Source: Nostoc favosum CHAB5714 (lineage in GTDB: Bacteria > Cyanobacteriota > Cyanobacteriia > Cyanobacteriales > Nostocaceae). From it: a DNA stretch of 52,346 nt. Positions 8,068 through 15,551 of this stretch are shown here, piece after piece; the first letter of the stretch is position 1; each line of letters opens with the position of its first letter. The notes under the pieces are model-generated. The model saw only the letters and a program-made list of their open reading frames with translations, searched no databases and was not told where the DNA came from. The stretch spans positions 1 to 52,346 of the forward strand of contig NZ_JAIVFQ010000054.1 of NCBI RefSeq assembly GCF_020829495.1, read 5' to 3'. The position numbers were made by a program, and so were the translations under genes.

Positions 8068-11000
8068 TTAAATTTCGATTTCCTCCCGTTCCTCGTCTGT
8101 AGCATCAGGTATGCTGAGTTGTCGTTGCAAAATTCGTTCGGCTAAACCCGCCACCGTTGGCGCATCGAACAAATCAATCACGGTCAGTTCTACCTGAAAG
8201 ACTTGTAATGATTGGGCAATCAATTGGGTTGCTAGCAGGGAATGTCCACCCAAATCAAAAAAGTCATCATGGATACTCACCTGTTTTAAGTTGAGTACCT
8301 GGGCGTAGATACTAGCTAGTTGCACCTCAATATCTGTACGCGGAGCAATGAATTTTGTTGTTGAATGTACTTGTTCGGGCGCGGGGAGAGAATGCATATC
8401 TACTTTACCGTTGGCAGTTAAGGGTAAAGCATCCAGCAGTACAAACGCCGTCGGCACTAAGTATTCTGGTAACTTCTCCCGCATAAAGCGACGGAGTTCG
8501 GTAGGGGTGATGGCAAAGTCAGGAATAATATATGCGACTAAACGCTTTTCCCCTGGTTGGTCTTCACGGACAAGCACTACCCCTGCACGCACGTCAGGAT
8601 GTTGGCACAAAACCGCTTCTACTTCTTGGGGTTCAATCCGAAAACCACGAATCTTTACCTGATGGTCAATTCGTCCCAAAAGTTTGATTCGACCATCTGG
8701 TAAGTAGCTAGCGAGGTCGCCGGTTTTGTAAAGGGTTTGGGGCATTGGGCATGGGGCATGGGGGGCATGGGGCATTGCGAGTGTGGGAGGGGTGGGAAGC
8801 TTTTTTATAATCTCCCCACACTCCCCACACTCCCTCATCTCCCTCATCTCCCCCTGCTCCCTGCTCCCTGCTCCCCTGCTTTTTCCCCACTCCCCACTCC
8901 CTACTCCCCACTCCCCAATAAACGGATTCGGTACAAATCTCTCAGCAGTTAAATCTGGGCGATTCAGGTAGCCTCGTGCTACACCTACACCGCCGATGTA
9001 GAGTTCGCCAATCACACCGATAGGGACTGGTTGTAAATAACTATCTAATATATATAGTTGCTTGTTGGCACTGGGGCGGATGGTGGGAAGCAAGGGATGT
9101 CCATTGCCGCAAAGTACCATGCTGGCGTTGACTGTGACTTCGGTAGGGCCGTAGGCGTTGATAAGGCGTCGTCCTTTCGACCATCTCACAATCAATTCTG
9201 GGGAAGGGGCTTCTCCACCTACTAATATCATCCGTAAGTTAGGTAAGTCTTCTGTAGGAAGGAGGGAAAGGGCTGATGGTGTAATAGTTATATGGGTAAC
9301 GGCGTTATCGCGTAGCAATTGCAGCAGTCCTGCACCTGGGAGTAAGGATTCTGATTTGGCAAGGCAGAGTTTAGCACCACAACCCAGCCCCATAATGATT
9401 TCAGGAATAGATGCATCAAAGCTGAGGGAGAAAAATTGCAATACACAGTCGCCGGGATGCACATCACAGACGTTGATTTTGTGTTCTGTGAGGTTTGTTA
9501 AGCCGCTATGGGGTATGAGAACTCCTTTAGGCGTGCCGGTGGAACCGGAGGTGTAAATCAAATACGCCAAATTAGCTGGAGTAACTTGACATTCTGGGTT
9601 ATCTGTGTTGCATTGGCTCATTACCTCCCAGTCTGTATCAAGACAAATTACCTCGTAGTTAGGAGAAAGTCTTTCCCCCCTACCTTCTTCCACGGTGAGC
9701 AAAATCGGTACTTGAGAATCTGCCAGCATATAAGCTAGCCGTTCTGGGGGATAAGCTGGATCTAAGGGTAAATAAGCTCCGCCGGCTTTGAGGATGCCGA
9801 GTAAGCCAATTATCATCTGTGGCGATCGCTCCACACACAATCCCACAATTACCTCTGGTTGCACGCCGCGTTGCTTTAAGTAATGGGCGACTTGATTACT
9901 TTGTTGATTCAGTTCTCGATATGTAAGGCTGTGATTTTCAAATATCAGGGCGATCGCCTCTGGTGTTTTTTCTACCTGTGCTTCAAATAGTTGGTGAAAG
10001 GTGCAATTACTTTGATATTCCACACAAGTTTGATTCCAGTCCACTAACATTTGTTGTCTTTCTGACTCAGTTAGCAACGGTAACTCAGAAATTCTTTGCT
10101 CTGGATTACTCACAATCCCTGCTAGTATTGTCTGGAAATGCTCGACCATCCGGGCAATTGTCTGGGGTGTAAATAAACCTTGGTTGTATTCAAACGCACC
10201 CACTAAACCCTCGGATGTTTCGTACATATCTAAACTCAAGTCGAGTTTGGCGCTGGCTTCGGTTCTCTGTATGGGTGTAAGGGTTAATCCTGGTAATTGT
10301 AATTTTTCAATGGGGGCATTTTCTAACCGGAATTTCACCTGAAACAAGGGATTAAAGCTCAAATCCCGTTCTGGTTGCAGGACTTCTACCAATTTCTCAA
10401 AGGGAATATCTTGGTGATCATAAGCCTGCCAAGTTGTTTCCCGCACCTGCTGTAATAGTTCTCGGAAGGTAGGATTACCAGTAAGGTTTGTCCGTAAAAC
10501 TAATGTATTGACAAAAAAGCCAATTAACTCTTCCGTTTCCCGGCGATGGCGATTGGCTACGGGAGTACCAACGAGTAAATCTGTCTGTCCGGTGTAACGA
10601 TGCAGAAGGACTTTATAAGCTGTTAATAAAATAATAAATGGCGTGACACCTGCGCTGCTGGCTAAGGATGCGATCGCTGTACTCAAATTTGGTGATAAAG
10701 AAAATGACTCAATTGCACCAAGGAATGTTTGTACCCGGCTACGCGGGTAATCTGTAGGCAATTGTAAAACCGGCAGTATACCACCTAATTGTTGTCGCCA
10801 ATAGGCAATTTGAGTTTCTAAAACTTCTCCCTGTAACCACTGTCTCTGCCAAACAGCAAAATCAACATATTGAATTGCCAACTCTGGTAAGGGAGACGGC
10901 TGATTAGCTGCAAAAGCCGAGTATAAGGTTGCTAATTCCCGCACTAAAATGTCCATTGACCAACCATCAAAGACGATGTGGTGCATGGTAAATAAAACTA

Positions 11001-11604
11001 CATATTCATCGACACCTAAATGCAGCAACTTTACCCTTAACAACAAATCGGTAGCTAAATCAAAGGGTTGGCGTGCTTCCTGAATAAATAGCGATCGCAC
11101 TTCATCATTTTGTTCTAGAGGATTTAGTGCTTGTAAATTCACAACAGGCACTAGAACTTCTACATTTGGCTGAATGGTGAGTAAAGGATTTCCATCTATA
11201 GTGGGGAACTGGGTACGTAAAACCTCATGGCGACGGACAATTTCGTTAAGCGATCGCGCCAATACTGTAATATTTAACGAACCCGTCAACCTGACTGCTG
11301 TCGGAATATTATAAGTAGCACTACCAGGTTGTAATTGTTCCAAAAACCACAGTCTTTGCTGGGCAAACGAAAGGGGGAGAGCAGTATGGCGATCAGCTGA
11401 CTGAATAGAATTAGCATAGGCGTTAGAAGCAATTTGAGCCTGCTGCAAAAATTTGATAATCTCCATTTTGCGCGATCGCAATTCGGCATTGAGCGTATCT
11501 GTTAACACATCATCTGGAATGCTACAACGCACGCGTTCGCCTTCTATCCAAAGTTTGACATCTAGGCTGTACAGGTGTGATAAAAACTCTTCAATAGTCT
11601 TCAT
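8068..11604 (-). CDS. NRPS: TubC docking-C-A-PCP (last elongation module)
   Basis: 1178 residues. Residues 1-52 are a TubC-type N-terminal docking domain (MKTIEEFLSHLYSLDVKLWI, then EIIKFLQQ). A condensation domain (about 70-500) of the L-donor type starts LPLSFAQQRLWFLEQL and has an intact HHIVFDGWS. The A domain starts near 535; pocket residues read by eye are D-A-P-T-L-G-A-V-N-K, which matches no code I know, and the general pattern suggests a hydrophobic or aromatic substrate. A loop insertion lies at 8737-8918. The PCP is at about 1110-1130 (DLGGHSLLATQL). The start overlaps the upstream stop (ATGA). The C-terminus EEREEIEI resembles that of the upstream gene (GRKEIEL); both precede a TubC-type domain, so it is probably the docking peptide for the release protein. 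No TE domain is attached. Confidence 0.93.
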   Translation of the reverse strand: MKTIEEFLSHLYSLDVKLWIEGERVRCSIPDDVLTDTLNAELRSRKMEIIKFLQQAQIASNAYANSIQSADRHTALPLSFAQQRLWFLEQLQPGSATYNIPTAVRLTGSLNITVLARSLNEIVRRHEVLRTQFPTIDGNPLLTIQPNVEVLVPVVNLQALNPLEQNDEVRSLFIQEARQPFDLATDLLLRVKLLHLGVDEYVVLFTMHHIVFDGWSMDILVRELATLYSAFAANQPSPLPELAIQYVDFAVWQRQWLQGEVLETQIAYWRQQLGGILPVLQLPTDYPRSRVQTFLGAIESFSLSPNLSTAIASLASSAGVTPFIILLTAYKVLLHRYTGQTDLLVGTPVANRHRRETEELIGFFVNTLVLRTNLTGNPTFRELLQQVRETTWQAYDHQDIPFEKLVEVLQPERDLSFNPLFQVKFRLENAPIEKLQLPGLTLTPIQRTEASAKLDLSLDMYETSEGLVGAFEYNQGLFTPQTIARMVEHFQTILAGIVSNPEQRISELPLLTESERQQMLVDWNQTCVEYQSNCTFHQLFEAQVEKTPEAIALIFENHSLTYRELNQQSNQVAHYLKQRGVQPEVIVGLCVERSPQMIIGLLGILKAGGAYLPLDPAYPPERLAYMLADSQVPILLTVEEGRGERLSPNYEVICLDTDWEVMSQCNTDNPECQVTPANLAYLIYTSGSTGTPKGVLIPHSGLTNLTEHKINVCDVHPGDCVLQFFSLSFDASIPEIIMGLGCGAKLCLAKSESLLPGAGLLQLLRDNAVTHITITPSALSLLPTEDLPNLRMILVGGEAPSPELIVRWSKGRRLINAYGPTEVTVNASMVLCGNGHPLLPTIRPSANKQLYILDSYLQPVPIGVIGELYIGGVGVARGYLNRPDLTAERFVPNPFIGEWGVGSGEWGKSRGAGSREQGEMREMRECGECGEIIKKLPTPPTLAMPHAPHAPCPMPQTLYKTGDLASYLPDGRIKLLGRIDHQVKIRGFRIEPQEVEAVLCQHPDVRAGVVLVREDQPGEKRLVAYIIPDFAITPTELRRFMREKLPEYLVPTAFVLLDALPLTANGKVDMHSLPAPEQVHSTTKFIAPRTDIEVQLASIYAQVLNLKQVSIHDDFFDLGGHSLLATQLIAQSLQVFQVELTVIDLFDAPTVAGLAERILQRQLSIPDATDEEREEIEI
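8737..8918. repeat. A6-A7 loop insertion of short tandem repeats
   Basis: Between YKTGD (A7) and ERFVPNPF (after A6) the gene carries GGGGCAT heptads, CTCCCTCATCTCCC repeats and CCCCACTCCC heptads, read in frame as about 60 low-complexity residues (GEMREMRECGECGE, then HAPHAPCPMPQ). Confidence 0.9.
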
Positions 11605-14600
11605 AGTTCAATCTCCTTACGGCCTAGTGCGGCGGTTGGGGTTGTTTGCATCTGTTGGACGCTCTTTTGCAGAATTTCGATGCGTTCTGCAAGTCCAGCA
11701 ATAGTTGGTTTTTCAAACAGACTCCCCAAGGGCAAATCTAACTGAAATGCTTCTCGTAACCGCGCACTCGCCCGAATCGCCGACAGGGAATTTCCCCCTA
11801 ATTCAAAGAAGTTGTCATAAACTCCCACTTTTTCTAGTCGCAAGACATCCGCCCAGACATTGGCAATAATTGTTTCTGTGGGATAGCGCGGTAGTATAAT
11901 CTGACTAGCGTCCCGTATATCTTCTGGTGCTGGTAACACTTGGCGATTAACTTTACCGTTCGGTAACAGAGGCAATTCTTCAAGCATCACAAACGCCGAC
12001 GGCAGCATATAATCAGGCAAGAGATTTGCTAAAAATTCGCGCAGTTCGTCGATTAAAGTTGGTTCTTGGCTGGCTGACTTGTGAACAATATAGGCAACCA
12101 AGCGGGGATTGTCGGTTTGGTCTGGGTGAAGTGTAGCAATTGCTTGTTGTACAGATGGATGTTGATTAAGTACCGCTTCAATCTCACCTAACTCAATCCG
12201 CAATCCCCGAATTTTCACTTGATTATCCAACCTTCCCAGGTACTCGATATTACCATCTGCAAGATAGCGGGCGCGATCGCCAGTTTTGTACAAGATGGGC
12301 ATTGGGGATTGGGCATGGGGCATGGGGCATGGGGCATTGGGCATGGGGGACGAATCTTTGATATTCGCCGACGAGTCTTTAATACTCGTGAATGAGTCTT
12401 TGATACTCGGCGATGAGTCTTTAATACTCGTGAATGAGTCTTTAATACTCGCTGACGAGTCTTTGATACTCGTGAATGAGTCTTTAATACTCGCCGACGA
12501 GTCTTTGATACTCGCTGACGAGTCTTTAATACTCGTGAATGAGTCTTTAATACTCGTGAATGAGTCTTTGATACTCGCCGACGAGTCTTTAATACTCGTG
12601 AATGAGTCTTTGAACTCCACTTCCCTGCTCCCCTGCTTGTTTCCCAGTCCCCAGTCCCCAGTCCCCAGTCCCCAGTCCCCAATAAACGGATTCGGCACAA
12701 ACCTTTCTGCGGTTAAATCTGGTCGTTTCCAATAACCCCGTGCTACTCCGACACCAGCAATGTAGAGTTCACCCGGAACACCCACAGGTACTAGTTGCAG
12801 ATGGTCATCAAGGAGGTAAATTTGTGTATTGGCAATGGGGCGACCGATAGGAACTGTTTGTAAATCATCATCAGGTTGACATTGATAGTAAGTTACATCA
12901 ATTGCCGCTTCCGTTGGCCCATAAAGGTTGTGTAATTGTGAATCCAAACGCTGAAAAAACCGATTTTGCATTTCCAGCGATAAAGCTTCACCGCTACAAA
13001 TCACCCGTTTCAAACTCTGACAACGGGGAGTTTTTGGTTGAGTGGAAAGAACCCCACCCGCCCTATCGGGCACCCTCCCAATGCCTTGGGGAGCCACTGC
13101 GTTGGGCGGCTCTGCCGACTTGAAGCAAGTGGCATGAGGGTTAGGAAGGGTTTCTAACTCCCTCCCCAAAGCATTGGGAGCCACTGCGTTGGGCGGCTTT
13201 GCCGACTTGAAGCAAGTGGCGTGAGGGTTGGGGAGGGGTTCTAATGCTTCTAAAAATACCCCCAACATAGCAGGTACAAAATGTAAAGTAGTAATTTGTT
13301 CTCGGTCGATGAGTTCAACTAAATACGTTGGATCTCGATGTCCCCCCGGTTTTGCCATCACTAAACACGCACCGTTGAGTAATGGAAAGAAAAATTCCCA
13401 GACGGAGACATCAAAGCTAAAGGGCGTTTTTTGCAAGACGCGTTCGCGCAGCGACTCGGAATGAGTATCGCTTGTTTGTAAACCATACTGCTGCTGCATC
13501 CAAAACAACCGATTGCTAACGCCACGATGAGTATTAATTACGCCCTTGGGCTGTCCTGTGGAACCAGAAGTATAAATTACATATATTGCATTTTCCGGGT
13601 TGACAAAAGTACTTATATTATGATTAAAATGCTGGCTAATTTCCTGCCAATCCCGATCTAAACATACGGCTTTACTGCTGTGGCAAGGTAAATTTTCTAA
13701 CAAAGATGCTTGGGTAAAAATTACTGACACCTCTGTTTCACTAAGAATGTATGCTAGCCGTTGTGTGGGATAATCAGGATCAAGGGGAACGTAGGCGGCT
13801 CCAGCTTTCAGGATAGCTAAGATGCCAATGACCATTAAGAGCGATCGCTCTAAATATATCCCAACTAATGTTTCTGGCTGGACTCCCAAATTTTGTAAAT
13901 AATGCGCTAACTGGTTCGCACGCTGATTTAATTCTCTATAAGTAAGTTTCTCTTCTTGGAAAACAACGGCAATATTATCTGGTGTGCGTGTTACCTGTGC
14001 TTCAAATTGGTGATGAATGCATTCTTGAGGATAATCTGTTTGGGTTTGATTCCATTGAATAATCTGCTGACGTTCTTGGTGTGTGAGCAGGGAAATTGTT
14101 CCCAAATTTTGCTCTGACTGAACTATCATACTTTCCAGTAGGAGACAGAAATGCTCTAATAGTTGAGTCATTGCAACAGGTGCAAACCGATTGCGATCGT
14201 ACTTCAGTTTCACAGACAACTTATTTCCCACAGACACAAGCAGCGTCAAAGGAAAATTTGTCCACTCGATTGATTGAATGTTAACAATACGTAAATCTTG
14301 GTTTCCCTGCACTCCCGATGTATCAACGGGATAGTTTTCAAATACTAAAATACTTTCAAATAACGAAGTTCCCCGTGGCAGTTCGCTCCATTCCTGGATT
14401 TCTAATAGCGATGTATATTCATACTGCCATGATTCTGCCTGTTGTGCTTGTAATTTTTGCAACCACTCAACCAAGTTTGCTTGGGGTGAAACCTGCACTC
14501 GCACGGGTAATGTGTTGATAAATAGCCCGACCATCGATTGTATACCGGGTAAGGTTGCTGGTCGTCCCGATGAGGTGGCACCAAATACCACATCTGTGGT

Positions 14601-15404
14601 GTTACAGTAGCGACTCAATAGTAGCGCGAAAGCTCCCTGTAACAGTGTATTTAGGGTTAATTGATGCTGTTTTACCCAGGTTTGCACAGTGGCAGTTTGA
14701 TCAGGATTGAGCGAACGCATCTCTTCTTGTAAACTGGGTTGAGTGGTGCGTAATTTCTGAGAAATCGGCAGTGATGTTGGGGTAATAAAACCTTGGAGTT
14801 GTTTTTGCCAAAAAGTTTTAGCAGCCGCTTGATCCTGTTGCTGCAACCAAGCGATATATTCCCCGTAGGGACGTGGGTTAGAGTATCGTGACGGTGAATG
14901 ATAATAGTGTTGGAAGACTTGTTGAATTACCAGCGCCGATGACCAACCATCGAGAATTAGATGATGCTGTGTCCAGATGAGAGTATGTTGAGATTCGGCA
15001 AGTTTAATCAGGGCAAAACGCATGAGGGGCGGCTGTTTCAGGTCAAATCCCTCATAGCGATCGCCCTCTAAAAACTCCTCTAATCGTGCTTTTTGTTCTT
15101 CGGATGATAGTTCTCGCCAATCTAAAAACGTCCAAGGAAATTCAACTTGACGAAAGACGACTTGGAAAGGTTCATCGCGCTGTTCCCAATAAAATGCCGA
15201 TCGCAAAACGGCATGATTTTTGATAACCTCATGCCAAGCGGCTTGCATAGCATTCACATCTAGTTTACCTTCTAAATTCAAGCAAACCTGTGGCACATAC
15301 ACGCCCGCCTGTGGTGTCAGCAAGGTATGGAATAGCATTCCCTGCTGCATTGGCGAGAGAGGATAGATGTTTTCGATATTTTGACGTTTATCCACGGCGG
15401 GCAT
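11601..15404 (-). CDS. NRPS: C-A(Ser)-PCP
   Basis: 1267 residues. The C domain begins NIYPLSPMQQGMLFHTLL, the form that accepts a D-configured donor, which fits the E domain ending the upstream protein; its catalytic motif is HHLILDGWS (about residue 150). The A domain begins near 461. Pocket residues D-V-W-H-I-S-L-I-D-K match the serine code. Two insertions interrupt it: a mosaic repeat between A4 and A5 (about 721-788) and the 21-bp SIKDS array between A6 and A7 (about 930-1018). A10 is LPLLPNGKVNRQ. The PCP motif ELGGNSLSAIRA lies near 1205. The C-terminal tail ends GRKEIEL, a likely docking peptide for the TubC domain of the next protein. About 150 bp separate it from the upstream gene, and it overlaps the next by four bases. 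Confidence 0.93.
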   Translation of the reverse strand: MPAVDKRQNIENIYPLSPMQQGMLFHTLLTPQAGVYVPQVCLNLEGKLDVNAMQAAWHEVIKNHAVLRSAFYWEQRDEPFQVVFRQVEFPWTFLDWRELSSEEQKARLEEFLEGDRYEGFDLKQPPLMRFALIKLAESQHTLIWTQHHLILDGWSSALVIQQVFQHYYHSPSRYSNPRPYGEYIAWLQQQDQAAAKTFWQKQLQGFITPTSLPISQKLRTTQPSLQEEMRSLNPDQTATVQTWVKQHQLTLNTLLQGAFALLLSRYCNTTDVVFGATSSGRPATLPGIQSMVGLFINTLPVRVQVSPQANLVEWLQKLQAQQAESWQYEYTSLLEIQEWSELPRGTSLFESILVFENYPVDTSGVQGNQDLRIVNIQSIEWTNFPLTLLVSVGNKLSVKLKYDRNRFAPVAMTQLLEHFCLLLESMIVQSEQNLGTISLLTHQERQQIIQWNQTQTDYPQECIHHQFEAQVTRTPDNIAVVFQEEKLTYRELNQRANQLAHYLQNLGVQPETLVGIYLERSLLMVIGILAILKAGAAYVPLDPDYPTQRLAYILSETEVSVIFTQASLLENLPCHSSKAVCLDRDWQEISQHFNHNISTFVNPENAIYVIYTSGSTGQPKGVINTHRGVSNRLFWMQQQYGLQTSDTHSESLRERVLQKTPFSFDVSVWEFFFPLLNGACLVMAKPGGHRDPTYLVELIDREQITTLHFVPAMLGVFLEALEPLPNPHATCFKSAKPPNAVAPNALGRELETLPNPHATCFKSAEPPNAVAPQGIGRVPDRAGGVLSTQPKTPRCQSLKRVICSGEALSLEMQNRFFQRLDSQLHNLYGPTEAAIDVTYYQCQPDDDLQTVPIGRPIANTQIYLLDDHLQLVPVGVPGELYIAGVGVARGYWKRPDLTAERFVPNPFIGDWGLGTGDWGLGNKQGSREVEFKDSFTSIKDSSASIKDSFTSIKDSFTSIKDSSASIKDSSASIKDSFTSIKDSSASIKDSFTSIKDSSPSIKDSFTSIKDSSANIKDSSPMPNAPCPMPHAQSPMPILYKTGDRARYLADGNIEYLGRLDNQVKIRGLRIELGEIEAVLNQHPSVQQAIATLHPDQTDNPRLVAYIVHKSASQEPTLIDELREFLANLLPDYMLPSAFVMLEELPLLPNGKVNRQVLPAPEDIRDASQIILPRYPTETIIANVWADVLRLEKVGVYDNFFELGGNSLSAIRASARLREAFQLDLPLGSLFEKPTIAGLAERIEILQKSVQQMQTTPTAALGRKEIEL
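12294..12348. repeat. GGGCATT/GGGGCAT heptanucleotide repeat, in frame
   Basis: Seven-base units (GGGCATT, GGGCATG and GGGGCAT variants) read on the coding strand as SPMPNAPCPMPHAQ. This belongs to the cyanobacterial short tandem repeat class and flanks the 21-bp array. Confidence 0.85.
12349..12614. repeat. 21-bp hairpin repeat array, 13 units, in the Ser A domain
   Basis: Thirteen 21-base units of the type GACGAGTCTTTGATACTCGC(G) are read on the minus strand as SIKDS plus SA or FT. Inside each unit CGAGT and ACTCG can pair around a seven-base loop. Units vary in the outer two codons and at the third position of the inner ones, and the frame is always kept. Confidence 0.95.
12641..12682. 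repeat. CCCCAGT heptanucleotide array
   Basis: About five tandem copies of CCCCAGT, the STRR1-type heptanucleotide known from filamentous cyanobacteria, are read on the minus strand as GDWGLGTGDWGLG directly after the A6-side sequence RFVPNPFI. Confidence 0.9.
13045..13241. repeat. Double mosaic repeat inside the Ser A domain
   Basis: Two copies, in direct order, of the element that also lies at 2280-2386 (there in the other orientation). They are read in frame as LPNPHATCFKSAKPPNAVAP and a near copy, together about 65 residues, between the A4 region (FLEALEP) and A5 (VICSGEAL). Confidence 0.92.
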
Positions 15405-15551
15405 GATTGTTGGTTGATACTAGAATGTTTGTGAAGATTAGTCTCACGCAGAGGCACAGAAAAAATAAAAATTTTATACCAATTATCTAAAATCCGGCAA
15501 CCGATTCAAAATCTGACTTTTTTAATTACGAATTACGAATTACGAATTAAT
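15405..15551. repeat. Intergenic spacer with ATTACGA tandem
   Basis: A 147-bp gap with no gene. Bases 15524-15549 hold ATTACGAATTACGAATTACG followed by AATTA, a short tandem repeat just downstream of the preceding stop. No terminator-like stem with a T run is evident. Confidence 0.6.

Noticed and set aside
8067..8105. ATG at 8105 as start of the release protein
   Set aside because: It overlaps the upstream coding end and has no ribosome binding site; ATG 8066 follows the stop by one base and begins with the lead-in MNQPMYLKPNVIVEP.
9158..9738. Plus-strand ORFs of 70-130 codons opposite A domains (for example 9158-9556, 21931-22173, 30188-30379)
   Set aside because: They lie opposite conserved A-domain motifs and have no recognisable protein features or binding sites of their own.
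12349..12614. Could the 21-bp arrays be CRISPR arrays?
   Set aside because: The units are contiguous with no unique spacers, they lie in frame within an NRPS gene, and no cas genes are visible.
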